From Paraprevotella sp. (GTDB taxonomy: Bacteria > Bacteroidota > Bacteroidia > Bacteroidales > Bacteroidaceae): a stretch of DNA of 8,138 nt. The position numbers were made by a program, and so were the translations under genes. Positions within the stretch are counted from its first letter, which is position 1, and each line of letters opens with the position of its first letter. Of this stretch, positions 1 through 7,409 are shown one piece after another. The stretch lies in the NCBI GenBank assembly GCA_017425765.1, contig JAFOXE010000007.1, forward strand, positions 1 through 8,138, given 5' to 3'. Under the pieces are notes generated by a model. That model ran no database searches. It had not been told where the DNA came from and saw only the letters and a list, made by a program, of their open reading frames with translations.

Positions 1-45
1 ATGCAAACAATAATATAAAAAAGTATCTCATTATCTAATTTATAT

Positions 46-70
46 AAGCTCCGGCTTGTAGCCGGAGCTT
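46..70 (-). terminator. Hairpin downstream of tpiA, likely terminator of the DUF1599/MauE/TPI operon
   Basis: A perfect 10-bp inverted repeat (arms 46-55 and 61-70, AAGCTCCGGC pairing with GCCGGAGCTT) with a 5-nt loop begins 8 bp past the triosephosphate isomerase stop. The GC-rich stem suits an intrinsic terminator. On the minus strand the tract after the stem is AT-rich (ATATAAATT) but not a true U-run. On the plus strand the stem is followed by TTTCTGATTTT, so it could also serve a convergent gene off the left edge. Bases 1-45 are AT-rich and hold nothing I recognise. Confidence 0.65.
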
Positions 71-77
71 TCTGATT

Positions 78-836
78 TTACTTGAATGCGTCAATAATAC
101 CCTTGAAGTCTGAAACCTTCAAAGCAGCACCACCAATCAAACCGCCATCAACATCTGGCTTTGCAAACAATTCCTTTGCATTAGAAGGCTTACAGCTACC
201 ACCGTAAAGAATGCTTACGTTTTCAGCTGCTTCTGCACCGAACTTCTCTGCGATTGTTTCACGGATGAACGCGTGCATTTCCTCAGCTTGCTCTGAAGTA
301 GCGGTCTTTCCGGTACCGATAGCCCAAACTGGTTCGTAAGCCAAGATGATGTTAGCAAATTCTTCTGTTGTAAGGTCGAACAAAGAACCTTCTAGTTGAG
401 CCTTAACAACTTCGTTCTGCTTTTCAGCCTCACGTTCTTCAAGTACTTCACCGATGCAGAAGATAACCTTCAAACCATTTGCCAATGCCAAGTTAACCTT
501 CTCCTTAAGGATTTCTGCTGTTTCGCCGTAGTAAGCACGACGCTCAGAGTGACCCAAAATTACATAGTCTGCACCTGTTGACTTAACCATTGAAGCTGAA
601 ACTTCGCCAGTGTAAGCACCTTGAACCTTGTCTGCGCAGTTTTCAGCACCCAAACCGATTACGTTAGAATCGATGATGCCGGCTACAGAAGCCAAGTGAA
701 TAAAAGGTGTGCAGATAACCACATCGCAGTTAGGTTTGTCTGCTGCCAAAGCGTTGTTCAACTCAGTTGCCAAAGCAATACCTTCTTGCAGGTTCAGGTT
801 CATCTTCCAGTTTCCTGCTACAATTTTCTTTCTCAT
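78..836 (-). other. tpiA: Triosephosphate isomerase module with a possible independent start at Met445 of the fused frame
   Basis: Translation from the ATG at 836 would give a 252-residue enzyme, the usual length for bacterial triosephosphate isomerase. Counted from that Met, the N-terminal AGNWKMN motif carries catalytic Lys11, the LGHSERR motif carries electrophile His96, and [11 protein letters not shown] carries the catalytic base Glu168 followed by phosphate-gripping loop 6. The C-terminal [11 protein letters not shown] and GGLIGGAAL segments complete the phosphate site. The ATG is preceded by a purine-rich leader (AGAGAAAAGAAC), which resembles the A-rich leaders of real Bacteroidota starts. 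No TAnnTTTG promoter was seen within about 120 bp upstream, so expression presumably depends on the operon transcript. Whether the cell makes the fusion, the free enzyme or both cannot be decided from sequence alone. Confidence 0.7.
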
Positions 837-2168
837 GTTCTTTTCTCTAAAATTAAGTTGGTTTATAATTTTGTTCTTATGCTTGAATCTTTTATAAAAC
901 TTCTGTACCACCCACAAGCGATCTGCCAGCGTAAATAGTAGTAAAGGGATGATGTACCACAAAATCAGCGTAAACACTCTTTCGTAGAAGGCTTCGTATT
1001 GTGGTTCCTTAGCCCACGACAACTCTTCCAACGGAGCAGTCAAGTCGTATTCGTCGGGCATGGTGTTGCAATTCCATTTATCTACAATCACTCCGTCTTT
1101 AATGAGGAGCAATCCCGGATTAGCCCTAACAATGGTTTTTAGTTCTATTTCGTCTGCCTGACAAAAGTCGTACTCCGCACCGGTCATATCCTGCCAATAT
1201 GTAATAGCCTCGCCATCGGAAGCCGTAAGGCAGTAGAACGAGTAACCTCTGTCCACACAATAGTCGTTCAGTTCGTTGATGCGGTCGATATTGCTATCGT
1301 CTGCATTTTCTAATCGTGGAGCAATTAGTAGAAATGTATAGCTATCGTCGGTCAAGACCTTCTCCGTAACGTCTTCCATCGTAGGCAACAGCTCCATGCA
1401 AAAGACTTGATATTGACCTTCTGTACGGCCTCCCACCTCCATAGTCTTGGCATCGATAAACGTCCAAGTGCTGTCGGGATATTCATCTTCGGCAAATTCT
1501 TTCTGCACCCCATCTTTTTCCATCACGTAGATGGTGGAATAGCGAACGGCATCCTCTTCCTGCCAATGCATCACGCCTTTTCGTAGATTTGCTCCAATGT
1601 GGTATGGACGGAAATCCAACACAGGCAGGCGATATATACAGAATAGCGACAAGCAAAGAGCAAACACCACCGTATACATGGATATAAGCCACTGATTTCG
1701 CTCCGTAATAAAACGTGTCATATGACGGTGATAACGCATTGTCACAACCGCCGCAATCAATAGGATGATGTTTTTGCCAAATGTTTCCCAATTAGTAAGA
1801 CGAATGGCATCACCAAAACACCCACAATCGGTCACAGGATTGGCTATAGCCAAATAGAGTGTGAGCGGTGTCATTACCAAAAGGAACATGGTTAGAATTC
1901 CACTTGTAGTCTTACGACGGATACCATAAAACATATACAAGCCGAGGCTGAATTCGGCCACAGCCAAGCCAATGGAAAAGAATATTGGAAGACCTATTGA
2001 CGACCAATCGGCCATGCCGAATGCTGCGAAATAATCCTCTAACTTGTATTGTGTTCCGCGCGGGTCGACCAACTTTACAAAACCGGAAAGTACAAAAACC
2101 ACGGAAAGGAGTAAACGAGAAACGTTCACTCCCACCCAACGAAGTCTATGTAACCTTTTATTCTCCAA
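78..2168 (-). CDS. tpiA: Fused frame: MauE/DoxX-like membrane protein joined to triosephosphate isomerase
   Basis: One open frame of 696 codons holds two proteins that are normally separate. Residues 1-444 are a MauE/DoxX-like membrane protein. Hydrophobic segments lie at about 12-33, 58-80, 88-110, 132-146 and 160-180. A DCGCFGD motif (Cys115, Cys117) sits after the third segment. A probably periplasmic thioredoxin-like region (about 265-375) lacks a CXXC pair. A last membrane segment at about 398-418 is followed by a basic tail ([11 protein letters not shown]), which suggests a cytoplasmic exit. Residues 445-696 are a full-length triosephosphate isomerase, which interconverts dihydroxyacetone phosphate and glyceraldehyde 3-phosphate in glycolysis. 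As read, the enzyme would be tethered to the inner face of the cytoplasmic membrane. The start is non-ATG: TTG at 2168, preceded two codons upstream by an in-frame TAG; GTG codons 12 and 14 are alternatives, and the first ATG (codon 52) would remove the first membrane segment. The frame overlaps the upstream DUF1599 gene by 11 bp, suggesting translational coupling. The family assignments are secure; the fusion is read directly from the sequence but could be a stop loss or a sequence error. Confidence 0.85.
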   Translation of the reverse strand: MENKRLHRLRWVGVNVSRLLLSVVFVLSGFVKLVDPRGTQYKLEDYFAAFGMADWSSIGLPIFFSIGLAVAEFSLGLYMFYGIRRKTTSGILTMFLLVMTPLTLYLAIANPVTDCGCFGDAIRLTNWETFGKNIILLIAAVVTMRYHRHMTRFITERNQWLISMYTVVFALCLSLFCIYRLPVLDFRPYHIGANLRKGVMHWQEEDAVRYSTIYVMEKDGVQKEFAEDEYPDSTWTFIDAKTMEVGGRTEGQYQVFCMELLPTMEDVTEKVLTDDSYTFLLIAPRLENADDSNIDRINELNDYCVDRGYSFYCLTASDGEAITYWQDMTGAEYDFCQADEIELKTIVRANPGLLLIKDGVIVDKWNCNTMPDEYDLTAPLEELSWAKEPQYEAFYERVFTLILWYIIPLLLFTLADRLWVVQKFYKRFKHKNKIINQLNFREKNMRKKIVAGNWKMNLNLQEGIALATELNNALAADKPNCDVVICTPFIHLASVAGIIDSNVIGLGAENCADKVQGAYTGEVSASMVKSTGADYVILGHSERRAYYGETAEILKEKVNLALANGLKVIFCIGEVLEEREAEKQNEVVKAQLEGSLFDLTTEEFANIILAYEPVWAIGTGKTATSEQAEEMHAFIRETIAEKFGAEAAENVSILYGGSCKPSNAKELFAKPDVDGGLIGGAALKVSDFKGIIDAFK

Positions 2169-2700
2169 ATTCTAATTTGATTAAGCCGAACACAGCATAA
2201 TTCATCATGTCCATATAGTTGGCATCCACACCCTCTGACACCAAAGTGGCACCGGCCAAGTCCTCGATTTGCTTGGTACGAAATATCTTCATCAGAATCA
2301 AATCGGTGTACGAGCAAATACGCATTCCACGCCAGGCCTCATCGTAGTCGTGATTCTTTTTCAACATCAATTCGAGTGAGGTCTTTGCATGCTTATCATA
2401 TTGTTCCAGAGCTTGTTCAGGCGTCATATCGTCGATAGAATCAGCATAACCCAACGATAATTGAATAAGACCAACTATGGCATAGTTCACAATGGCGACA
2501 AACTCTCCGTAAATATCTTCATCAATCATCGAGGTTCCTTTGACCTCAATGCTGCGAATACGATTAGCCTTAATAAAGATTTGATCGGTAACTGAAGAGG
2601 GACGCATAATTCGCCATGCCGCACCATAGTCGTGCAACTTCTTGGAAAACAGTTCACGGCACTTGGCCATCACATGCTCAAACTGTTGCTGTGTGTTCAT
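2158..2700 (-). CDS. DUF1599 protein with two tandem copies of the domain
   Basis: This 180-residue soluble protein has no signal peptide and no membrane segment. It contains the same roughly 76-residue unit twice, at about 7-82 and 101-177. Each copy has a (K/N)xHDYxxAWRxMR-like block (residues 21-33 and 115-127), a T-D block followed by K and R (39-47 and 132-141), and a closing NYAxxGLIxL block (72-81 and 167-176). The conserved His-Asp-Tyr and Trp-Arg pairs suggest a shared ligand or catalytic site, but I do not know a proven function. The ATG lies about 20 nt past the predicted transcription start of a strong promoter, and the stop overlaps the membrane-protein start by 11 bp. It is therefore the first gene of a three-module operon. 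From memory, this order recurs in Bacteroidales, which would hint at a metabolic link with the neighbouring genes, but that is inference. Confidence 0.88.
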   Translation of the reverse strand: MNTQQQFEHVMAKCRELFSKKLHDYGAAWRIMRPSSVTDQIFIKANRIRSIEVKGTSMIDEDIYGEFVAIVNYAIVGLIQLSLGYADSIDDMTPEQALEQYDKHAKTSLELMLKKNHDYDEAWRGMRICSYTDLILMKIFRTKQIEDLAGATLVSEGVDANYMDMMNYAVFGLIKLEFGE

Positions 2701-2726
2701 AATCCGAAAATGTTATATAACATCGG

Positions 2727-2758
2727 CAAAGGTAGCACTTTCCGACGAGATATACAAA
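2727..2758 (-). promoter_or_regulatory. Bacteroidota-type promoter for the DUF1599/MauE/TPI operon
   Basis: Read on the minus strand there is a -33 element TTTG (2758-2755), a 20-bp spacer, and a -7 element TACCTTTG (2734-2727). This matches the known Bacteroidota housekeeping sigma consensus of TTTG, about 19-21 bp, TAnnTTTG. Transcription should begin near 2720, leaving a leader of about 20 nt before the ATG at 2700. It is the best promoter in the window. Confidence 0.8.
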
Positions 2759-2761
2759 AAA

Positions 2762-2870
2762 GACGCACATCTCTTTAATATGTACACGCGCATGTAAGGA
2801 CACACGACACCACGGTGTGGTGCCATTGCAGACGCACGTGTCTTTTCAAGCACACCTGCGTGTCTTTACG
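2762..2870. repeat. Cluster of degenerate short repeats in the intergenic gap
   Basis: At least four related units lie between the M23 terminator and the DUF1599 promoter: GACGCACATCTCTTTA (2762-2777), GACGCACGTGTCTTTT (2831-2846), CCTGCGTGTCTTTACG (2855-2870), and an inverted unit at 2785-2806 that reads CGTGTGTCCTTACATG on the minus strand. Between the inverted unit and the second direct unit sits a perfect 6-bp hairpin, CACCAC-GGT-GTGGTG (about 2808-2822). The layout resembles decayed copies of the palindromic GTAAAGACGCACG-type intergenic repeats found in many Bacteroidota genomes. That resemblance is from memory and not searched. No reading frame is evident here. Confidence 0.5.
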
Positions 2871-2905
2871 CCACATCTTCTATCATTCTTAAAAGCAATG
2901 GGGAT

Positions 2906-2943
2906 AAAAAAAGAGCGCGATACTCGTAAGCATCGCACTCTTT
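2906..2943 (-). terminator. Intrinsic terminator after the M23 peptidase gene
   Basis: On the minus strand a 12-bp stem with a single U-G wobble (AAAGAGTGCGAT pairing with ATCGCGCTCTTT, arms 2943-2932 and 2921-2910) and a 10-nt loop runs into seven consecutive Ts (2912-2906). It starts 38 bp beyond the peptidase stop codon. This is a textbook rho-independent terminator and separates the ndk/peptidase unit from the DUF1599 operon. Confidence 0.88.
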
Positions 2944-2981
2944 GTATGTTAAACATCAAACTTTTGTGTCGCTAAATCCTT

Positions 2982-3947
2982 TTATGACAAGCGAAGGATT
3001 TGTCCCGGACGCAAAGTGGTGGTAGTTGAAATACGATTCAACTTACACAACTTGTTCACGGTAATGCCATGCTTCTTAGCTATGACATACAACGATTCGC
3101 CCTTTCGCACACGATGTATTTGTGCGGCTGCACGAGTACGCTTTTCTGTTTGGAATTTACGAGATTCTCTTGCTTTTGCAGCCTTCTGCGCTTCGGCCTC
3201 CATTTGAGCCAAGGTGGCTTTGCTTCCTGAATGAGGTCCCATAACATAACCACTTCCGTTTGCACGGAACATGTAGTAGTCGCAAGTTACGTCTTGTGCT
3301 TCAAAATTAAACAAATACTCCGGGTTAATTGGTTCGCCTAACAAACGTGTTTCAAAGTGCAAGTGAGAACCTGTAGAACGTCCGGTATTACCACCCAATC
3401 CGATGGGTTCGCCGGCCTTTACCACTTCGTTGGCCTTCACCAAATGACGAGACAAGTGTCCGTATACGGTTTCCAAACCATTAGGATGACGAATTACCAC
3501 ATAATTTCCATAACCACGACGCTCAAAAGCCACGATACGCACCTTGCCGTCAAACGCAGCGCGGATGGTGTCACCGATATACACCTTTACGTCTATACCC
3601 TTGTGGTAACGACGGAAACGCGGACGATAACCATAACGTGAAGTTATCTTGGTTCGGTCTGTGGGCATGCAGAAATTACGCATGTCTATCTTATACTCAG
3701 TGGGAAGTTCCACTCCCGCATAACGATGTACATACGTATTATTCCACTCGGGATATAGGCTATATGCAGGATTTTCTAATTCTTCATCGCCAATCAAACG
3801 TTGCAAGGCCACAGAGTCGATAGCTCTCATCTTCTTACCAACGGGGGCTTGAAGCGCCAACTTATCTTGTGCCATTGCAGGCGTTAAAGAAAACACCATC
3901 AGTGCACCTACTAAAATAGCTCTTAATCCTTCCTTAAACAAATGCAT
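2982..3947 (-). CDS. Secreted M23 (LytM-type) peptidase with C-terminal LysM domain
   Basis: This 321-residue protein probably acts on peptidoglycan in the periplasm. Residues 1-26 form a signal peptide (basic start, hydrophobic core, TPAMA before Gln27). The M23 metallopeptidase domain spans about 95-212 and keeps the zinc and catalytic motifs: HxxxD (His115, Asp119), YGHLS (His164) and HLHFE (His195, His197). All are intact, so an active endopeptidase is expected rather than an inactive EnvC-like activator. A charged, Ala/Glu/Lys-rich linker (about 245-277) leads to one LysM domain (about 278-320), which should bind glycan chains. The start ATG directly precedes the signal peptide. The gene follows ndk by 51 bp with no clear promoter of its own, so co-transcription is likely, and a strong terminator follows. 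Whether it cleaves cross-links during division or elongation cannot be told from sequence. Confidence 0.92.
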   Translation of the reverse strand: MHLFKEGLRAILVGALMVFSLTPAMAQDKLALQAPVGKKMRAIDSVALQRLIGDEELENPAYSLYPEWNNTYVHRYAGVELPTEYKIDMRNFCMPTDRTKITSRYGYRPRFRRYHKGIDVKVYIGDTIRAAFDGKVRIVAFERRGYGNYVVIRHPNGLETVYGHLSRHLVKANEVVKAGEPIGLGGNTGRSTGSHLHFETRLLGEPINPEYLFNFEAQDVTCDYYMFRANGSGYVMGPHSGSKATLAQMEAEAQKAAKARESRKFQTEKRTRAAAQIHRVRKGESLYVIAKKHGITVNKLCKLNRISTTTTLRPGQILRLS

Positions 3948-3998
3948 TATCTACTTACTTTCTTTTGTCTATGTGTTTATCAAATTATGTTCTCCCTA

Positions 3999-4460
3999 TT
4001 AAAGTTCGTCCAAGGCATACATGTATGCAAGATTAGACGGAGTGTAATCGAAAATTTCTTCTGGTTTGAAGAATCTCTTGATTTCCACCTCTGCACTTTC
4101 TAAAGAGTCTGATGCGTGCACAATGTTCTGTTGATTGCTGACACAATAGTCGCCACGAATGGTTCCGGGGTTGGCATAACGTCCATTTGTAGCACCAGCC
4201 ATAAGACGCACGGTCTGCACAGCCTCAATACCTTCAATGCATAAAGCTATGATGGGCGTTGACATCATTGAATCCTTAAGAATTTGGAAGAATGACTTTC
4301 CCTTCAAATGGCCATAATGTTCGTCTAGAATCTCGTCGGTTAACTGCATCATCTTTATACCTGCAATTCTAAGTCCTCTGCGCTCAAAACGAGTAATGAT
4401 TTCTCCGACTAATGCACGTTGCAACGTACAAGGTTTTAAAAGTACTAAGGTTTTTTCCAT
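3999..4460 (-). CDS. ndk: Nucleoside diphosphate kinase
   Basis: This cytoplasmic enzyme balances nucleotide pools by moving the gamma phosphate of ATP to other nucleoside diphosphates through a phosphohistidine intermediate. The 153-residue length fits the family. The N-terminal TLVLLKP motif holds Lys9. The nucleotide site includes Arg85 and Thr91 (VRLMAGATN), Arg102 and Asn112. The signature NIVHASDS places the catalytic His at residue 115. Relative to shorter bacterial enzymes it carries a slightly longer C-terminus ending in YMYALDEL. The ATG at 4460 directly precedes the conserved first strand, and no Shine-Dalgarno sequence is visible. A candidate promoter lies upstream. The recG gene ends 156 bp upstream and the peptidase gene begins 51 bp downstream. 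Confidence 0.97.
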   Translation of the reverse strand: MEKTLVLLKPCTLQRALVGEIITRFERRGLRIAGIKMMQLTDEILDEHYGHLKGKSFFQILKDSMMSTPIIALCIEGIEAVQTVRLMAGATNGRYANPGTIRGDYCVSNQQNIVHASDSLESAEVEIKRFFKPEEIFDYTPSNLAYMYALDEL

Positions 4461-4493
4461 GATGTATCAGTTCAAAGGTTATTGGTGTAAGTA

Positions 4494-4524
4494 CAAAACA
4501 TATGTACTCTATTTCGGCTACAAA
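4494..4524 (-). promoter_or_regulatory. ndk: Candidate promoter for ndk
   Basis: On the minus strand TTTG (4524-4521) is followed 23 nt later by another TTTG (4497-4494), inside the sequence TATGTTTTG. The distance between the two TTTG blocks is the one expected for a Bacteroidota promoter, but the TA of the -7 element is displaced by one base. Initiation near 4488 would leave a leader of about 28 nt. This is weaker than the promoter at 2727-2758. Confidence 0.4.
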
Positions 4525-4553
4525 ATTAGGACTTTTTACACAATATGCCAAGG

Positions 4554-4591
4554 CCTCTTAACTCTTTTTTGGATAAATAAACATTAAGAGG
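4554..4591 (-). terminator. Inverted repeat after recG, weak terminator candidate
   Basis: A perfect 8-bp inverted repeat (CCTCTTAA at 4554-4561 and TTAAGAGG at 4584-4591) encloses a 22-nt AT-rich loop. It begins about 25 bp past the recG stop. No U-tract follows on the minus strand and the loop is long, so it may be a weak terminator, a transcript-stabilising hairpin or chance. The rest of the recG-ndk gap holds only the ndk promoter candidate. Confidence 0.35.
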
Positions 4592-4616
4592 TAACGAAAT
4601 GCTATTTTTTTGATGC

Positions 4617-6713
4617 TCAGGAAATAGAAGACCAATTTACGTGGGTCTTTCGCAAGGCCACTAACTGCTTCCATAGAATCGCGTTTTGAGGATTCACTCC
4701 TTGCGGATCCTCGTCTAAAATTCTCGTGGCCACATCACGTGCCAATTGCAATATTTGTCCATCTCGCCCAAGATTGGCCAAACGCAAATCGAAGGCCATA
4801 CCACTTTGCTGTGTACCCTCCAAATCACCGGGTCCTCGTAATTTCAAATCAGCTTCTGCAATCTCAAAACCGTCGGTGCTCTCCGTCATAATGGTTATTC
4901 GTTTCTTTGTTTCGGCCGAAAGCTGATATTTTGTTACCAAAATGCAGTACGATTGCTCGGCACCACGTCCAACTCGACCTCGTAACTGATGCAATTGAGC
5001 CAAACCAAAACGTTCGGCATTTTCAATAACCATCATCGAGGCATTGGGCACATTAACGCCAACCTCGATAACCGTAGTGGCCACCAATATTTGCGTTTCA
5101 CCGGATACAAACCGTTGCATCTCAACGTCTTTTTCGGATGGTTTCATTTTGCCGTGCACCTTACTTATAGAATATTCAGGAAACACTTTGCACAATTGTG
5201 CATAACCGTCTTCTAGATTTTTTATGTCCATTTTCTCGCTCTCTTGAATAAGAGGATATACGACATAAACCTGTCGGCCCGAAACAATTTGCTGACGAAT
5301 TCCTCGGTACAAAGTCTCGCGATGGTTGTCGTATTGATGCAAGGTTTGGATGGGCTTGCGTCCGGGCGGTAATTCATCGATAACAGACACATCAAGATCG
5401 CCATACAAAGTCATGGCCAAAGTGCGGGGTATGGGCGTTGCCGTCATCACCAAAACATGGGGAGGCTGGTCGTTTTTAGTCCACAACCGAGCACGTTGAG
5501 CTACGCCAAAGCGGTGCTGTTCGTCGATTACCACTAATCCCAAAGAGGAAAATCCCACCGTATCCTCGAGCACGGCATGAGTACCTACAAGGATTTGTAC
5601 TTCACCCGACTTGACGCCCGTAAGAATTTGTTCCCTACGCTTTCCTTTTATGGAACCGGTCAGCAGTTCGATGTGCACATCCATACCTTGTAAAAACTCA
5701 GTGAAAGTTTTGAAGTGTTGTTCCGCCAATATCTCTGTAGGCGCCATGATACATGCCTGATAACCGTTGTCGAGCGCCATCAGCATACTCATAAGAGCAA
5801 CCAAAGTCTTCCCGCTGCCCACGTCACCTTGAAGAAGCCTATTCATCTGTCGTCCCGAGCCCACATCCTTCCTTATTTCACGAAGCACACGCTTTTGCGC
5901 ACCGGTAAGCTCAAACCTTAAATTCTGCGTAAAGAATTGCATAAAATACTCGCCCACCTTTGCAAAGTTTAGACCACGATATTTTTGCAACCTATCCCGA
6001 GAATAGCGTAGAATATTAAGCTGAATATAAAAGAGTTCCTCGAACTTCAAACGATAATTAGCCCTACCAAACTCGTCGGCATTCTGAGGGAAATGCATCT
6101 TTCGCAAAGCCTCATCCAACGGCATCAGATGCAATTCCTGTAACAAATAAGAAGGCAATGTTTCTTCCACAGGTTGTTCTAGGCGAGAGAATGCGGTCTG
6201 CACAAAATTCTCAATGGAACGAGAATTTAAGCCACTTCGTTTCATCTTCTCCGTAGTGCTGTAATAGGGTCTAAGCCCCATATTGGCCAACGATAGCCCA
6301 TCGACCTCATCTATATCGGGATGCGGAATATTGATGCGTCCGTTATAACCTGCCGGACGTCCAAAAACAATATAATCTTTATGAAGTTTGTACCGCGAGG
6401 TAATGTATTTGATTCCCTGAAACCAAACCAGATCGACCACACCACGACCGTCACTAAAATGTGCCACCAACCTACGCTTCCTTCCCTCGCCTTCTGTTTC
6501 GTAGCTCAATATCTGCCCTTTGATTTGAACATACGGCATATCTGCATTAAGTTCATGGATGTAATAAAGTCGGCTGCGGTCGATGTGCTTATACGGGAAA
6601 CAATATAACAAATCGCGAACTGTATGTATGTGCAATTCGTCGTGCAAAAGTTTGGCCCTACTCGGTCCAACTCCCGGCAGGTATTTCACATCATATTCCG
6701 TTATGTCGGCCAT
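4617..6713 (-). CDS. recG: ATP-dependent DNA helicase RecG
   Basis: RecG remodels stalled replication forks and branched DNA such as Holliday junctions. The 698-residue length is normal. The N-terminus has a helix-hairpin-helix-like YLPGVGPSRA segment (11-20) and the OB-fold wedge region (about 60-150), which engages the branch point. The helicase core shows Walker A LLQGDVGSGKT (293-303, Lys302), motif Ia APTEILAEQH (324-333), the DEQH box (397-400), MTATPIPRTLAM (423-434), and motif VI QLRGRVGRG (576-584). The RecG-specific TRG region follows (ADLKLRGPGDLEGTQQSG, 621-638). No key residue is missing. The ATG at 6713 lies 6 bp after the ispD stop, so it is the last gene of the pdxJ/DJ-1/ispD/recG unit and is probably translated by coupling. 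Confidence 0.98.
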   Translation of the reverse strand: MADITEYDVKYLPGVGPSRAKLLHDELHIHTVRDLLYCFPYKHIDRSRLYYIHELNADMPYVQIKGQILSYETEGEGRKRRLVAHFSDGRGVVDLVWFQGIKYITSRYKLHKDYIVFGRPAGYNGRINIPHPDIDEVDGLSLANMGLRPYYSTTEKMKRSGLNSRSIENFVQTAFSRLEQPVEETLPSYLLQELHLMPLDEALRKMHFPQNADEFGRANYRLKFEELFYIQLNILRYSRDRLQKYRGLNFAKVGEYFMQFFTQNLRFELTGAQKRVLREIRKDVGSGRQMNRLLQGDVGSGKTLVALMSMLMALDNGYQACIMAPTEILAEQHFKTFTEFLQGMDVHIELLTGSIKGKRREQILTGVKSGEVQILVGTHAVLEDTVGFSSLGLVVIDEQHRFGVAQRARLWTKNDQPPHVLVMTATPIPRTLAMTLYGDLDVSVIDELPPGRKPIQTLHQYDNHRETLYRGIRQQIVSGRQVYVVYPLIQESEKMDIKNLEDGYAQLCKVFPEYSISKVHGKMKPSEKDVEMQRFVSGETQILVATTVIEVGVNVPNASMMVIENAERFGLAQLHQLRGRVGRGAEQSYCILVTKYQLSAETKKRITIMTESTDGFEIAEADLKLRGPGDLEGTQQSGMAFDLRLANLGRDGQILQLARDVATRILDEDPQGVNPQNAILWKQLVALRKTHVNWSSIS

Positions 6714-6719
6714 CTCTGT

Positions 6720-7409
6720 TTATTCATGCTGCAACAAGGTGGCAGCGATTTGAAGATCAAACGGTGTGGTTATCTTGATGTTTTCACGGTTTCCTGTAGT
6801 CAAAACCACAGGATGACCTAAAGCCTCCACCACCGAGGCGTCATCTGTAAACCCCGAATGATATGGCTGTTTATAAGCCTTTTTGAGCAAGGAGATAGAG
6901 AATGTTTGCGGTGTCTGTACCAAACGATATTCGTCGCGATTCACTGTTTTGCTCTTTTGTTTACCATCAATAGAACACAACTTTCTCACAGTTTCCACAA
7001 TCGGAATTACCGGCACCACAGCTCCGTAAGTTCGAGCACCAGCATAACACTCTTTGATAACCGTCGTACTCACAAACGGCCGAACGCCATCGTGCACACC
7101 CACAACACCATCCGTATCATCAGGTATCAGTTGCAGTCCGTTGAGCACAGAATGGAAGCGTGTTTCACCCCCATCGGCCAACAAGTAAGGAATGTCAAAA
7201 CCATAATCTTGACACAATTGAGCCCAATATGCTTGCTGCGACTTGGGCAGCACTAAAATAATGTGTAGATGCTCATCACACTTCGCAAAAGCCTCAAGAG
7301 TATGCATCAATACCGGACGTCCACACAAAGGAATGAATTGCTTGGGAATATCGCTCCCCATACGCAATCCTTTTCCTCCAGCTACAACTATTATGTAGTT
7401 TTTCTGCAT
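6720..7409 (-). CDS. ispD: 2-C-methyl-D-erythritol 4-phosphate cytidylyltransferase
   Basis: IspD joins CTP and 2-C-methyl-D-erythritol 4-phosphate to give CDP-methylerythritol, the third step of the non-mevalonate isoprenoid pathway, in the cytoplasm. Residue numbers here count from the chosen ATG (229 residues). The CTP-binding N-terminus reads AGGKGLRMG (10-18) and PKQF (22-25, Lys23). The metal-binding VHDGVRP motif places Asp at 107. ETVR (139-142), [14 protein letters not shown] (157-170), FTDDAS (187-192) and the ENIKIT motif (Lys212) complete the active site. I chose the ATG at 7409 because it overlaps the upstream DJ-1 stop by one base (TGATG), a common coupling arrangement. A GTG one codon earlier (7412) is possible but less likely. 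The recG start follows the stop by 6 bp. Confidence 0.97.
   Translation of the reverse strand: MQKNYIIVVAGGKGLRMGSDIPKQFIPLCGRPVLMHTLEAFAKCDEHLHIILVLPKSQQAYWAQLCQDYGFDIPYLLADGGETRFHSVLNGLQLIPDDTDGVVGVHDGVRPFVSTTVIKECYAGARTYGAVVPVIPIVETVRKLCSIDGKQKSKTVNRDEYRLVQTPQTFSISLLKKAYKQPYHSGFTDDASVVEALGHPVVLTTGNRENIKITTPFDLQIAATLLQHE

Noticed and set aside
953..963. Possible internal promoter for tpiA (TGATTTTG on the minus strand)
   Set aside because: It lacks the conserved A of TAnnTTTG and has no matching -33 element.
1483..1791. Minus-strand open frame of 102 codons inside the MauE/DoxX region
   Set aside because: It is another frame of the membrane protein gene; the membrane-protein frame has clear family motifs and this one does not.
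2808..2822. CACCAC-GGT-GTGGTG hairpin as a stand-alone terminator or operator
   Set aside because: The stem is short, no U-run follows on either strand, and it sits within the repeat cluster, which explains it better.
3981..4013. Possible promoter before the M23 peptidase gene (ATAATTTG at 3988-3981)
   Set aside because: The -7 TA is inverted to AT and no TTTG stands at the right distance upstream, so co-transcription with ndk is the simpler reading.
6858..7256. Plus-strand open frame of 132 codons
   Set aside because: Fully antisense to ispD, with a low-complexity His/Ser/Thr/Arg-rich product and no recognisable domain.
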